From Frankia sp. RB7 (GTDB lineage Bacteria > Pseudomonadota > Alphaproteobacteria > Rhizobiales > Xanthobacteraceae), in contig JAUEPE010000010.1 in NCBI GenBank assembly GCA_030403585.1, forward strand, positions 1 to 64,000: 64,000 nucleotides of DNA, read 5' to 3'. Within the stretch, counting starts at the first letter, position 1. The number at the start of each line of letters is the position of its first letter. Below the pieces are notes generated by a model. It was given only the letters and a program-made list of their open reading frames with translations, was not told the DNA's origin and did not search any database. A program made the position numbers and the translations under genes. Positions 26,133 through 35,519 of this stretch are shown piece by piece.

Positions 26133-27573
26133 ACACCGCCAGCGCGTCACGGTCCGCCTCCGGCATGGTCAGGCCGAGCTTGGAGCGGCGCCACAGGATA
26201 TCCTCAGGAAAGCGCGCCCATTCGCGGGCCATGAGATAGCGCACCTCGGCGCCGGTCAGGTCGGGGCCGAAGGCCGGTCCCAGCTCTTCACGCATCTTCG
26301 CCTCGCCCAGCACAGCCGGCAGTCGCGAGCCGTAGGCCGCAACCAGGCGACGGGCCTGCGGCTCGGAGAGAAAACGCCAACGATGGCGCGCGAGGTCGAC
26401 TTCGGTCTCGAAACGATCCCAGGCGAAATCTCCGCCGGGCAGCGCGGTGCCGGCGGTCCAGCGCGGCGACATCGGATAGAACGGCGTGAGCCGCGTCACG
26501 GCCCGCTCCGCGCGCAGCCGCGAGGTGGTGACGTCGCCGCCGAACATCGTGAGCAGCGGCGCCTTGCGCCGGCGTGCGTGGAACAGCGTCGTGCCGTCGC
26601 GTCGCCGCGCAGACGCAGGCGTCAAATTGACGCCGGAGACCGTGCGCACCACGTCGGTCGGGGCGACGCGCTCGCGGAAATAGCGGCTCGCGGCCTCGCA
26701 GAGATAGCTGACGTCGGCGCCCGACATCGCGACGATGGCGGGATCGCCGTTGAAATCATGCGTGACCGTGCCGACCAGCGTGAAATCACGCTCGAACGGA
26801 CCGGCAAAAATCAGCCGTCCGTCGCTGTTCTGGAACACATAGACATTGTCGGACTCGAACAGTTTGGGCACGACGATCTGGCTCATCTGCATGGCCGCCA
26901 TGGCCGGCTGCGGCTGTCGCAGCACGGTCTGCGCGACCATCGACGTCCAGCCGCCGGTGGCATTGGCCAGCGCACGCGCCGTGACGACGCGGCGATGGCC
27001 GCGGTCGACCAGCGCGAGCCGCCAGATGTCGGTCCTGTCGGCACGCACGCAACGCGCCCCGGTCCGGATCGCGGCGCCACGCTCGGCGGCATCCAGCGCC
27101 GTGAGCACCACCAGGCGCGAATCGTCGACGACGCAGTCAGCGTATTCGAACGCGATGCCGAACGGCCGCTTCAGCGCGTTGCCGACCGGATGATGCGTGA
27201 TGTCGAGGGTGGCCGACTTGGGCAGTCCGCCGCGGTTCGTGAGGGCGTCATAAACATATAGTCCGGCGCGCAACAGCCATGGCGGGCGTTCGTCGGAATG
27301 GGCGGGGATCACGAAGCTCATCGGCCGCACCAGATGCGGCGCGATCCGAAGCCAGGTCGTGCGCTCGGCCAGCGCCCGGCGCACCCGCCAGAAGCCACGG
27401 CGCTCCAGCACGGACAAATCGCCATGGATCAGTCGCGGTGTCGCCGATGACGCAGCACCAGCCAGATCGCCTTGCTCGATCAGGATCACTTGCAGCCCGC
27501 GCCCCGCCGCATCGCGCGCGAGGCTGACACCGTTCAGGCCGCCACCGATGATCGCGAGGTCGTAATCCGCCAT
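26113..27573 (-). CDS. glpD: FAD-dependent glycerol-3-phosphate dehydrogenase GlpD
   Basis: This 486-residue enzyme oxidises glycerol-3-phosphate to dihydroxyacetone phosphate and passes electrons to quinone at the membrane. It has an N-terminal dinucleotide-binding motif LAIIGGGLNGVSLARDAAG and the GlpD pattern SSATPRLIHGDLSVLERRGF. The C-terminal domain reaches near the end (YLMAREWARFPEDILWRRSK). Length is normal. No glycerol kinase or transporter is adjacent. Its 3' end overlaps the toxin gene by 20 bp. Confidence 0.92.
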   Translation of the reverse strand: MADYDLAIIGGGLNGVSLARDAAGRGLQVILIEQGDLAGAASSATPRLIHGDLSVLERRGFWRVRRALAERTTWLRIAPHLVRPMSFVIPAHSDERPPWLLRAGLYVYDALTNRGGLPKSATLDITHHPVGNALKRPFGIAFEYADCVVDDSRLVVLTALDAAERGAAIRTGARCVRADRTDIWRLALVDRGHRRVVTARALANATGGWTSMVAQTVLRQPQPAMAAMQMSQIVVPKLFESDNVYVFQNSDGRLIFAGPFERDFTLVGTVTHDFNGDPAIVAMSGADVSYLCEAASRYFRERVAPTDVVRTVSGVNLTPASARRRDGTTLFHARRRKAPLLTMFGGDVTTSRLRAERAVTRLTPFYPMSPRWTAGTALPGGDFAWDRFETEVDLARHRWRFLSEPQARRLVAAYGSRLPAVLGEAKMREELGPAFGPDLTGAEVRYLMAREWARFPEDILWRRSKLGLTMPEADRDALAVFMASVN

Positions 27574-27612
27574 GAAACCGTCGAATGGGAGCGAGACGAA
27601 ACGCTCTCACCA

Positions 27613-30267
27613 CTAGCCGGTCTTGAGCGCAAGCTCCACGGCCTCGACGCGGCCGACGAGGCCGGCATATTTCCCGATCGGCAGCGGCTTGCCCAACAAA
27701 TAGCCCTGCACACCGTCACAGCCTTCCCCGGCGAGGAAGGTGAGCTGGTCGATGGTCTCGACGCCCTCGGCGATGATCGACATTTCGAGGCCGTGACCGA
27801 GATCGATCACGGCGCGGACGATCGCGGCCGATTGCGGATTGCGACCGAGATTGATGATGAAGGCACGATCGATCTTGATCTTGTCGAACGGGAACGCCTG
27901 GAGATAGCTCAGCGAGGAATAGCCGCTACCGAAATCGTCCATCGAGATCCGGACACCCAGCGCCTTCAGCCGGCGCAGCAGCGCCAGGCCGCGATCGAAG
28001 TCCTCGATCAGCACGCCCTCGGTGATTTCCAGCTCGAGCCGGCCGGGCGCCAGCCCGGTCTCGATCAGGATCGAATGGACGAGCCCGACCACGTCGCCGT
28101 GCATGAACTGCGCCGGCGACAGATTGACCGCGACCTGAAGCGGCTTCGGCCACGACGCCGCCTCGCGGCAGGCTTGCCGCAGGATCCATTCGCCCATCTC
28201 GACGATCAGGCCACTTTCCTCCGCGATCGGGATGAATTCGGCCGGTGAGACCTGGCCACGCACCGGATGCTGCCAGCGCGCCAGCGCCTCGAAGCCGATG
28301 ATCTCGCTCTCGGCGACGCTGTTGCGCGCGATGCCCTGCGGCTGGAAGGCCAGCGACAGCTCGCCGTTCTTGATCGCCTTCGACAGATCCTGGTGCAGCA
28401 CGCGGCGGTCGCGGATCTGCTGGTCCATCTCGGGCTGGTAGAGGCTGATCGTACCGCGCGATTTCTGCTTGGCGCGGAACAGGGCGGCGCCGGCATTGGC
28501 GAGCAGCGAGGCACCGTCGGGGCCGTTGTGCGGGAAGATCGACATGCCGGTGGTGATGCCGGCGCGAACCGCGCGGCCGTCGATGTGGAATTCGGGCGCA
28601 AGCGCCTCGCCGAGCTGCTGCGCCAGCGCAAGGCCCGCATCGGGCTGCTTGCCGTCGATGATCAGGCCGAATTCGTCGCCGGAGAGGCGCGCCACCAGGC
28701 CGCCGCGCGCGGTGTCCTGCAGCCGCTGGGCCACCTCGATCAGCAGCTTGTCGCCAAGCGCATGACCGAACACGTCGTTGACTTCCTTGAGGCCGTCGAG
28801 ATCGACGCAAAGAACCGCGAATTCCTCGTCGGTCCCCTCGCAGGCCTCGATCATCTGGTTCAGCGCCTGAAGGAAGGCGGCGCGGTTCGGCAAATCGGTG
28901 AGGCCGTCATGATAGGCCATGTGCGCCATCCGCGACTCGGTCTGCCGGCGGTTGGTGACGTCCTCGTGGGTCTTGATCAGATATTGCGGCTCGCCGGCAT
29001 CGTTGAGCACCGTGGCGCGCCGGGTCAGGAACAGGCGCAGGCCGTCCTTGGTGGAGATCGGATGCTCCTCGGTGATCATCCCGCGCTTCTTGATCGCGGC
29101 CTCGTCGCGCGCGATGATCAGCTTGGCTTCCTTGGCATTGAAGATGTCGGAGGCGGTCAGGCCGGTGGCTTCCTCGCGCCTGCGGTTGAGGATCGTCTCG
29201 GCACTGCGGTTGGCGAGCAGATAGCGGCCATCCTTGACCTGCTCCACGATCAGCGCGACCGGAATGTTGTCGACCACGAGCTCGAGGAACTTCTTGGTGT
29301 TCTCCAGTTCCACCGACAGCGATTGCCGATCGGTGATGTCCTCGAACACCACCAGCAGGAATTCCGGCTTGTTGCTCTCGTTGCGGACCACGATGCGGAT
29401 CGAGGCCACCATGCGCCGGGCCTGGTCGCGTTGGACCTCGACCTCGAATTCGTTGCGATATTGTCCTTCCGGCGCCAACAGTGCGGCCCGGTCGGTCGCC
29501 TCGATGCTCGCGGCCGATTTCGGGCCGAACAGCTCGCGCGCATTCTTGCCGACGACCTGGTCGCGCGAAAAGCCCCAGAACCGCTCATAGGCGCGGTTGG
29601 CAAAGATGTAGCGGCCGTCCTCGATATTCTTCGCGGCCACGCAGGCCGGCACGTTGTCCAGCACCGTTTCCAGGAATTGCTTGGTCGAGGCGAGCTGCCG
29701 CGACAGCGTGCGCTGCTCGCTGACGTCGAGATGGGTCGCCACCGAGCCGCCGTTCGGCAGAACGAAATATTTAACCAGGATGGCGCGGCCGTCGGGCAGT
29801 TCGGTGATCAGGCCGTTGGAGCTTGCCGCCTTCTCGTAGAAGTCGTCGTCGGAGACGGCGAGGACGCCGCGCTGGCGCCGCAACTCGAGGATGTCGTAGC
29901 CGGTCATGCCGGTCCACAGGTCCGAGCGCGTCAGGCCGTAGATATCGAGATAGCGGTCGTTGCAAAAGATGATGCGCCGCTGCGCATCCGTCATCACCAC
30001 GCCCTGGTTGAGGCTGTTCATGGCGGAGGAGACGAAGGCGTTGCGCCGCAACTGCGAACGCTTGCTCCGGCGCAGCGCGGAATGGATCCACAGCGCGATG
30101 GCCGCCAGGAACGCGCAGACGACAATGCCCCCGATCAGGGCTTCCCAGATCAGATCGGGGTCGAGATTGCCAAGATAGCTCGACGGATTGAGGCTGTGGG
30201 CATAGGCACGCGCAGGCGCGACCGCGCTGGCCAGGCACACGACGGCCTGCACAGCAATCGGAAGCAT
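27613..30267 (-). CDS. Membrane PAS-GGDEF-EAL c-di-GMP signalling protein
   Basis: This protein has about 884 residues. ATG 30267 is preferred over 30297 because AGGAAG precedes it and the signal-like helix then begins at residue 1. A second membrane helix follows (about 35-60), then three or more PAS domains (about 70-430), a diguanylate cyclase domain and an EAL domain at the C-terminus. The GGDEF motif reads SGDEF and no RxxD inhibitory site precedes it, so cyclase activity may be weak. The EAL domain keeps FEALARW, LEITEGVL, DDFGSGYSSL, IAEGVET and GKPL, so phosphodiesterase activity is likely. It is divergent from an LhgO-like enzyme. Confidence 0.92.
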   Translation of the reverse strand: MLPIAVQAVVCLASAVAPARAYAHSLNPSSYLGNLDPDLIWEALIGGIVVCAFLAAIALWIHSALRRSKRSQLRRNAFVSSAMNSLNQGVVMTDAQRRIIFCNDRYLDIYGLTRSDLWTGMTGYDILELRRQRGVLAVSDDDFYEKAASSNGLITELPDGRAILVKYFVLPNGGSVATHLDVSEQRTLSRQLASTKQFLETVLDNVPACVAAKNIEDGRYIFANRAYERFWGFSRDQVVGKNARELFGPKSAASIEATDRAALLAPEGQYRNEFEVEVQRDQARRMVASIRIVVRNESNKPEFLLVVFEDITDRQSLSVELENTKKFLELVVDNIPVALIVEQVKDGRYLLANRSAETILNRRREEATGLTASDIFNAKEAKLIIARDEAAIKKRGMITEEHPISTKDGLRLFLTRRATVLNDAGEPQYLIKTHEDVTNRRQTESRMAHMAYHDGLTDLPNRAAFLQALNQMIEACEGTDEEFAVLCVDLDGLKEVNDVFGHALGDKLLIEVAQRLQDTARGGLVARLSGDEFGLIIDGKQPDAGLALAQQLGEALAPEFHIDGRAVRAGITTGMSIFPHNGPDGASLLANAGAALFRAKQKSRGTISLYQPEMDQQIRDRRVLHQDLSKAIKNGELSLAFQPQGIARNSVAESEIIGFEALARWQHPVRGQVSPAEFIPIAEESGLIVEMGEWILRQACREAASWPKPLQVAVNLSPAQFMHGDVVGLVHSILIETGLAPGRLELEITEGVLIEDFDRGLALLRRLKALGVRISMDDFGSGYSSLSYLQAFPFDKIKIDRAFIINLGRNPQSAAIVRAVIDLGHGLEMSIIAEGVETIDQLTFLAGEGCDGVQGYLLGKPLPIGKYAGLVGRVEAVELALKTG

Positions 30268-30502
30268 GCTGCCTTCCTGCCAGTTCTTCTCAGCCATCAG
30301 CCACCCGCGATTTCAACTGCGGATTGTCTGGCTTCACGGGTTTGGATCGGGTAAACGCCTGTAAGCCCAACAGAAAAATGTGACGCGAAATACGGCAATT
30401 GCCCTGACATGATAAATGCTTCCTTAATGGACAACGGCCGCACGGCGCGTTTCCCAGGCAAACCGGCCCTCTCGGCAACTTCAACGGGACTTCTGCGCAA
30501 CC

Positions 30503-31606
30503 ATGGATAGGGTCGACTGCGTCGTCATCGGAGCCGGCGTGGTCGGGCTCGCGGTGGCCCGGAAGCTGGCCCAGGCCGGGCGCGAGGTGATCGTGCTCGA
30601 GGAAGCCGAGGCCGTGGGCACCATCACCTCCTCACGCAACAGCGAGGTGATCCATGCCGGGATCTACTATCGGGCCGGAAGCTGGATGGCGCGCATGTGC
30701 GTCAGCGGCAAGCATGCGCTGTATCGTTATTGCGGCGAGCGCGGCATCCCGCACAAGAATTGCGGCAAGCTGATCGTCGCGACCAATGCAAAGGAAACCG
30801 AGAAGCTGCAATCGATCAAGGCGCATGCCGAGGCCAACGGCGTGCTCGACATGCAGTTGCTCTCGGGCGAAGCCGCGCGCGCGCTGGAGCCGGCGCTGGC
30901 CTGCGACGCTGCGCTGCTGTCGCCATCGACCGGCATCATCGACAGCCATGCGTACATGCTCTCGCTGCGCGGCGAGGCCGAGGCAGCCGGCGCAGCCTTT
31001 GCGTTTCACACCCCGCTGATCCGCGCCAAGGCGGATGCTGGTGTGATCGAGATCGAAGCCGGCGGCGAAGCGCCGATGACGCTGCAATGCGGCCTGCTCG
31101 TCAACGCCGCCGGGCTTTCGGCGACGACCGTGGCACGCCACATCGACGGCATGCCGGTCGACCGGATTCCGCCGGCCTATCTCGCCAAGGGAAACTATTT
31201 CAGCTGCAACGCGCGCGCACCGTTCTCGCACCTGATCTATCCGGTGCCCGAGCCCGGCGGCCTCGGCGTGCATCTGACGCTGGACATGGCAGGACAGGCG
31301 CGTTTCGGCCCCGACGTCGAATGGATTGAGACGATCGACTATGAGGTCGATCCGTCGCGCGCCGAGCGCTTCTATCCGGCGATCCGCAGATACTGGCCGA
31401 CGCTTCCCGACGGCGCGTTGATGCCGAGCTATTCGGGCATCCGCCCGAAGATCGTGCCGCCGGCCGTAGCAACGCAGGATTTCCTGATGCAGGGTCCGCG
31501 CGACCATGGCGTCGCGGGTCTGGTCAATCTGTTCGGCATCGAATCGCCGGGGCTGACATCGTCGCTCGCGATCGCGGACCACGTCGCGGAGCTGGCAGAG
31601 ATCTAA
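30503..31606 (+). CDS. LhgO-like FAD-dependent oxidoreductase (L-2-hydroxyglutarate dehydrogenase type)
   Basis: This 367-residue DAO-family flavoprotein has the N-terminal motif [20 protein letters not shown] and the family signature [14 protein letters not shown] of L-2-hydroxyglutarate oxidase/dehydrogenase enzymes. The C-terminal part has YSGIRPKIV and [17 protein letters not shown]. LhgO oxidises L-2-hydroxyglutarate to 2-oxoglutarate, often as metabolite repair. Other 2-hydroxyacids or amino acids are possible. It is monocistronic; a weak TGCGCAAT/ATTGCGCG hairpin follows at 31611-31630. Confidence 0.82.
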   Translation: MDRVDCVVIGAGVVGLAVARKLAQAGREVIVLEEAEAVGTITSSRNSEVIHAGIYYRAGSWMARMCVSGKHALYRYCGERGIPHKNCGKLIVATNAKETEKLQSIKAHAEANGVLDMQLLSGEAARALEPALACDAALLSPSTGIIDSHAYMLSLRGEAEAAGAAFAFHTPLIRAKADAGVIEIEAGGEAPMTLQCGLLVNAAGLSATTVARHIDGMPVDRIPPAYLAKGNYFSCNARAPFSHLIYPVPEPGGLGVHLTLDMAGQARFGPDVEWIETIDYEVDPSRAERFYPAIRRYWPTLPDGALMPSYSGIRPKIVPPAVATQDFLMQGPRDHGVAGLVNLFGIESPGLTSSLAIADHVAELAEI

Positions 31607-31719
31607 CCACTGCGCAATGATGATTGCGCGAGTTGCGCACCTTACAGCAGGGATGAGCGCAAAGGCTACCATCCCTGCCTGAAAGGATACGATCAAACTT
31701 TACGCTGTTACGGGGGTTA

Positions 31720-31902
31720 CTAGTGAAGCGTGTCGCCGGTGTGCTTCAGCCGCTCGATCTGGTCCTTGACCATCAACTTCCGGCGCTTCAACTCAACAAT
31801 TTGCAGGTCGTCTGTTGAAAGGTGCACGAGAGCGTCGTGCAATTCGTTTTCGAGAACTTTGTGCTTCCGTTCCAATTCAACCAGATGTGCCTGAACTGTC
31901 AT
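31720..31902 (-). CDS. YdcH/DUF465 family protein
   Basis: This 60-residue all-helical protein fits DUF465 (YdcH): LVELERKHKVLENELHDALV, then LKRRKLMVKDQIERLKH. A strong ribosome site GAGGAGG precedes the ATG. The family is common in Proteobacteria and forms coiled-coil hairpins; its function is unknown. A second DUF465 gene lies 330 bp away on the opposite strand. Confidence 0.88.
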   Translation of the reverse strand: MTVQAHLVELERKHKVLENELHDALVHLSTDDLQIVELKRRKLMVKDQIERLKHTGDTLH

Positions 31903-32230
31903 TCGAAACCTCCTCGGTAGGGGTGAACCTTGGATTCGATCCGGACGAGGAAGTGTACATCACCGATTCGTTCTGTCGATGGGTATCCGTCGTCGCACCG
32001 TCATTTTTGAAAATTCATATGTAACGAAGCGTGAGTAAGGAACCACGCGGTGAAAAATCCGTGATATCAATGTGCTTGCGCTACACCGCTTGCGAATCGT
32101 TGAAATATCTTGCGAGAGAGCGGTAAGCGAAGGCCGCAGATCGCTTGCGATCACGCCGCGCAAGGACGATAATTTCCACAGGGCATCCACAGCCTTAATC
32201 TCAGCCTATCGGTTTTCGGCCACCGCAGAC
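31903..32230. other. Intergenic region between two divergent DUF465 genes
   Basis: About 330 bp hold the divergent promoters of the two DUF465 genes. The stretch near 31990-32060 is AT-rich for this genome (TTTTTGAAAATTCATATG). Short frames across it have no ribosome site or family resemblance. No RNA gene or clear operator was recognised. Confidence 0.5.
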
Positions 32231-32437
32231 ATGACCAATGAAGACGAGCGTGAGCTCGAATCCGAGCTCACCCGGTTGCAGCAGGAACACCGAGATCTCG
32301 ATGCGGCGATCGATGCACTGCATCAATCGCCCGCCCCCGACCTATTGCGGTTACAGCGGTTGAAGAAACGCAAGCTGCTGTTGCGCGACCGTATCGCCTT
32401 CATCGAAGACCAGATCACGCCCGACATCATCGCCTGA
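32231..32437 (+). CDS. YdcH/DUF465 family protein, second copy
   Basis: This 68-residue coiled-coil protein (ESELTRLQQEHRDLDAAIDA; LRLQRLKKRKLLLRDRIAFI) has the same helix-turn-helix hairpin layout as the DUF465 protein at 31720, notably the basic LKKRKLLLRDRI segment. ATG 32231 is chosen because it begins the coiled coil; the frame extends to 32072 without support. Function is unknown. Confidence 0.85.
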   Translation: MTNEDERELESELTRLQQEHRDLDAAIDALHQSPAPDLLRLQRLKKRKLLLRDRIAFIEDQITPDIIA

Positions 32438-32474
32438 TCCGCGCGCGGTCATGGATGCCCGCGCATGAATCCGC

Positions 32475-32501
32475 TTGACTCAAAAAGAACAAAAGAGGAA
32501 C
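32475..32501 (+). promoter_or_regulatory. LexA (SOS) box of alphaproteobacterial type within a promoter
   Basis: GAAC (32487-32490), seven bases, GAAC (32498-32501): this is the reverse complement of the established alphaproteobacterial LexA site GTTC-N7-GTTC. It lies just downstream of a TTGACT -35-like hexamer (32475-32480) and covers the expected -10 region. It sits 60 bp before the small gene at 32561. LexA binding here would repress the operon until DNA damage. Confidence 0.7.
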
Positions 32502-32560
32502 ATAAATCCAGCCCCGACGCCCCAGGAATCGCCCAAGGACAACCCGCAAGGACACCGCAG

Positions 32561-32779
32561 ATGTCAGTCCCCGCCCTTCTCGACAACAGCTATTACGAGC
32601 AAGCCTGCGATCAGGCGATCGCGATGTGTGACGGCAATCTGCGCAGCACCATCAAGGCGCTGATCATGGCCAACGAATATCTGGAAGCCGAACTGGAAGA
32701 GCTGAAGGCCGCAATTTCGGCCGGCTGCATTCCCGAGACCTCGCGCAGCTGGACGCGGGGCAAGAGCGGCGCCGCCTGA
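32561..32779 (+). CDS. Small conserved protein, probably SOS-regulated (first of two)
   Basis: This 72-residue, mostly helical protein is unrecognised: ALLDNSYYEQACDQAIAMCD, then IKALIMANEYLEAELEELKA, ending in a basic tail. ATG 32561 has AAGGA 8 bases upstream. The frame is open back to 32465, but that extension overlaps the LexA box. It is followed by another small gene after 21 bp, probably one operon. Control by LexA suggests a DNA-damage role; nothing in the sequence shows a catalytic site. Confidence 0.75.
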   Translation: MSVPALLDNSYYEQACDQAIAMCDGNLRSTIKALIMANEYLEAELEELKAAISAGCIPETSRSWTRGKSGAA

Positions 32780-32800
32780 GTTCATCACTGGAGCAACGCC

Positions 32801-33052
32801 ATGTCGGACGTGACCTACTACGTTGCAATGCCCTTCCTGATCGATGCCGACGGATCGCCTGTCGCGGGCGCCGCCGAGGAATGCCAGAGCTCGACGGCCG
32901 CGTTGCGGCGCGCCGAGGCCTTGGCGCGCGGTGCCGGCCACATCGGCGCGGTCGCATTCAGCCGCAGTGGCGATCCCATGACCGGCGAATTCGGTGACGC
33001 CACGCTGCTGCGCAGATTCGGCAACGTGCCGGAAGACCTTGCGACACTATAG
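32801..33052 (+). CDS. Small conserved protein, probably SOS-regulated (second of two)
   Basis: This 83-residue protein has GGAG 7 bases before the ATG. The sequence pattern YYVAMPFLIDADG, ECQSSTAALRRAEALARG and GAVAFSRSGDPMTGEFGDA with LLRRFGNVPEDL looks like a compact alpha/beta fold, and I recall similar unnamed proteins in other alphaproteobacteria. No function is assigned. It lies downstream of the LexA-box promoter and abuts the 3' end of a convergent GGDEF gene (2-bp gap). Confidence 0.78.
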   Translation: MSDVTYYVAMPFLIDADGSPVAGAAEECQSSTAALRRAEALARGAGHIGAVAFSRSGDPMTGEFGDATLLRRFGNVPEDLATL

Positions 33053-33054
33053 GA

Positions 33055-33840
33055 TCAGTTGCTGACAAGCCTGATCCGCGGCTCGTGCCGCCGGTGGGCC
33101 TTGCGCACATACATGGCGGCGTCGGCCTCCTCCAGCGCGCGGACGGCATCGGACTGCGCACCGAGCAACGCGACGCCAGCAGAGGCGCCCGCCGTCACGT
33201 GCTGGCCGCGAAAGGTGAACGACAAATCGTCGATCGCCTGCTCGAAGATCACAGCCTTCGCCTTGGCATCGGTCTCGCTGAGATTCCACAACAGCAGGGC
33301 AAACTCGTCACCTCCGAGACGGCCGACCACGTCGGAGGCGCGGATCTGCCGTGTCAGCGTCGCGGCGATCGCTTTCAGCACCTCATCGCCGGCGCCATGA
33401 CCGAAGGAATCGTTGATCGGCTTCAACCGATCGACGTCGAGCACGACCAGCGCGCCGCTGGCGCGGTAGCGCTTCATGTAGGCGACGGCGCGCTGGAGCT
33501 CGCGCTCGAAGCCGCGCCGGTTGGGTATGTCCAGCAGGAAATCAGTGTCGGCCGCCGCCTCCAGCTCGGCGACGCGCTGCAGTGCCTGCGTGAGCTTGGT
33601 CCGCAGGCCGCGGATGGTCGCCTTGCCGGTATCCTTGCTCGCTTCCCTGCTGGTTCCCTTGGCAGCGCGGGTTGCGGGCGCGCGGCGCGGCGCCGCAGCC
33701 TGCTTGGGTGCAGTTTTCGTTCGGCTCCCGCTGGTTTTTCGGCCTTTTTTGGCCTTCGCAGCGGTCGCCCTTCTTGGTTTCTTCATGGGCATCCTGCTCA
33801 ATGAAGGCTTGCGGGGATTCACCAAGACAGGATAGTGCAT
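33055..33840 (-). CDS. Diguanylate cyclase (GGDEF) with histone-H1-like basic N-terminus
   Basis: This 261-residue cytoplasmic protein has an N-terminal tail (about 18-75) dense in Lys, Arg, Ala and Pro, like histone H1 or AlgP-type DNA-binding tails. A short coiled coil (78-96) and a complete GGDEF domain (about 97-260) follow. The active site is RLGGDEF (GGDEF at 176-180), with an RxxD product-inhibition site RASD at 167-170, exactly five residues before it. It should make c-di-GMP and be feedback inhibited. No sensor domain is visible. AGGAG precedes the start. It shares neither strand nor promoter with its neighbours. Confidence 0.9.
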   Translation of the reverse strand: MHYPVLVNPRKPSLSRMPMKKPRRATAAKAKKGRKTSGSRTKTAPKQAAAPRRAPATRAAKGTSREASKDTGKATIRGLRTKLTQALQRVAELEAAADTDFLLDIPNRRGFERELQRAVAYMKRYRASGALVVLDVDRLKPINDSFGHGAGDEVLKAIAATLTRQIRASDVVGRLGGDEFALLLWNLSETDAKAKAVIFEQAIDDLSFTFRGQHVTAGASAGVALLGAQSDAVRALEEADAAMYVRKAHRRHEPRIRLVSN

Positions 33841-33927
33841 TCCCTTCTCCTTGCCACCGCCTTGCGAGCAACCGGCCGGAACCGTTAATCTGGCCTATCT
33901 TTCTGTTTTCCGAGCACAATTGACGTC

Positions 33928-34416
33928 ATGACCGCGCCGATCGCCATCATCATGGGAAGCCAGTCGGACTGGGAGACGATGCGGCACGCTGCCGACACGC
34001 TCACAGCGCTTGGTGTCACCTCCGACACCCGCATCGTTTCGGCCCACCGCACCCCCGATCGGCTCTTTAGCTTCGCCAAGGGCGCCAAGGCGGGCGGTTT
34101 CAAGGTCATCATTGCCGGTGCCGGCGGCGCCGCGCATCTGCCCGGCATGGCGGCAGCGCTGACGGAACTGCCGGTGTTCGGCGTGCCCGTCGAGTCCAGG
34201 ACGCTGAAGGGCATCGATTCGCTCTATTCGATCGTTCAGATGCCTGCCGGCATTCCGGTCGGCACGCTCGCGATCGGCAAGGCCGGCGCGATCAATGCGG
34301 CGCTGCTCGCGGCAGCCGTGCTGGCGCTGTCCGATCCGGTCCTCGCCGACCGCCTGACCGCCTGGCGCAAGGCCCAGACCGAGGCGGTTGCCGAGCGCCC
34401 GGAGGACAAGGCGTGA
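33928..34416 (+). CDS. purE: N5-carboxyaminoimidazole ribonucleotide mutase PurE
   Basis: PurE moves the carboxyl group of N5-CAIR to form CAIR in purine synthesis. The 162-residue protein shows the class I motifs [17 protein letters not shown] and [10 protein letters not shown]. It works directly after PurK, whose gene follows with a 4-bp overlap. No ribosome site is obvious before the ATG. Confidence 0.95.
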   Translation: MTAPIAIIMGSQSDWETMRHAADTLTALGVTSDTRIVSAHRTPDRLFSFAKGAKAGGFKVIIAGAGGAAHLPGMAAALTELPVFGVPVESRTLKGIDSLYSIVQMPAGIPVGTLAIGKAGAINAALLAAAVLALSDPVLADRLTAWRKAQTEAVAERPEDKA

Positions 34417-35519
34417 CTGACGCAAAGCAGGTGAAGCTGAAACCCGGCGACACCATCGGAATCCTCGGCGGCGGACAACTCGGACGGATGCTGGCCATGG
34501 CTGCGGCCCGGCTCGGCCTGCGCTGCCAGGTGTTCTCGCCCGATCCGGATTCGCCGGCCTTCGACGTCGTGCTGAACGCAACCTGCGCCGAATATGCCGA
34601 TGTCGAGGCGCTCGAGCTGTTCGCCCACGACGTCGACGTCATCACCTACGAATTCGAGAACGTGCCGTCCGCGGCCGCCATGGTGCTGGATGCGCGCCGC
34701 CCGGTGCTGCCCAACCGCAAGATCCTCGAAACCACCCAGGACCGGCTCGCCGAGAAGGATTTTATCACCCGGCTCGGCATCGGCACCGCGGCTTACGCCG
34801 ACGTTACCTCGGTCGCGTCGCTGCGCGAGGCGATCGCCAAGATCGGCCTCCCCGCCGTCCTGAAGACCCGCCGCTTCGGCTATGACGGCAAGGGCCAGGC
34901 CATCATCCGCGAGGGCGACGACATCGCGAAGGTCTGGACCAGCCTCGCCACCAAATCTGCGATCCTGGAAGCCTTCGTGCCGTTCGAGCGCGAGATCTCC
35001 GTGATCGCGGCGCGCTCGGCCGCCGGCCAGGTCGAATGCTTCGACGTCACCGAGAACGAGCATCGCGACCACATTCTGAAGATTTCCCGCGCGCCGGCGC
35101 AGATCCCGGATGTACTCGCCGAAGAGGCGCGCAGCATCGCCGGCAAGATCGCGACCGCGCTCGACTATGTCGGCGTGCTCGCGGTGGAGATGTTCGTGCT
35201 CGCCAATGGCACTGGGCCGAAGGTGCTGGTCAACGAGATCGCTCCGCGCGTGCACAATTCCGGACATTGGACGCTCGACGGCGCGTCGGTCTCCCAGTTC
35301 GAGCAGCACATCCGCGCCATCGCCGGCTGGCCGCTCGGCAAGCCGGTGCGTCACGGTGAGATCGTCACCATGACCAATCTGATCGGCGACGAGATCAACG
35401 ATTACGAGACCTGGCTGAGCGTGCCCGGCGCGACCGTCCACATCTACGGCAAGGGCGCGCCGCGCCCCGGCCGCAAGATGGGCCACGTCACCGAAGTCAG
35501 GCCTTCGAAGGGCAAGTGA
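34413..35519 (+). CDS. purK: 5-(carboxyamino)imidazole ribonucleotide synthase PurK
   Basis: PurK makes N5-CAIR from AIR, ATP and bicarbonate. The 368-residue ATP-grasp protein has the N-terminal [13 protein letters not shown], the ATP-binding [12 protein letters not shown] and the ending [14 protein letters not shown]. It starts at GTG 34413, overlapping the purE stop (GTGA), with GGAGG upstream. The purEK pairing is conserved in Proteobacteria. Confidence 0.95.
   Translation: MTDAKQVKLKPGDTIGILGGGQLGRMLAMAAARLGLRCQVFSPDPDSPAFDVVLNATCAEYADVEALELFAHDVDVITYEFENVPSAAAMVLDARRPVLPNRKILETTQDRLAEKDFITRLGIGTAAYADVTSVASLREAIAKIGLPAVLKTRRFGYDGKGQAIIREGDDIAKVWTSLATKSAILEAFVPFEREISVIAARSAAGQVECFDVTENEHRDHILKISRAPAQIPDVLAEEARSIAGKIATALDYVGVLAVEMFVLANGTGPKVLVNEIAPRVHNSGHWTLDGASVSQFEQHIRAIAGWPLGKPVRHGEIVTMTNLIGDEINDYETWLSVPGATVHIYGKGAPRPGRKMGHVTEVRPSKGK

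Noticed and set aside
28267..30354. Long plus-strand frame opposite the PAS-GGDEF-EAL gene
   Set aside because: Shadow of the c-di-GMP protein; no start signal and no recognisable domain.
30290..30500. Small minus-strand frames in the gap between the GGDEF-EAL and LhgO-like genes
   Set aside because: No ribosome site and no family resemblance; the gap is the divergent promoter region.
31611..31630. Hairpin TGCGCAAT/ATTGCGCG after the LhgO-like gene as terminator
   Set aside because: Stem is short and no T-tract follows, so it is mentioned only as a weak hairpin.
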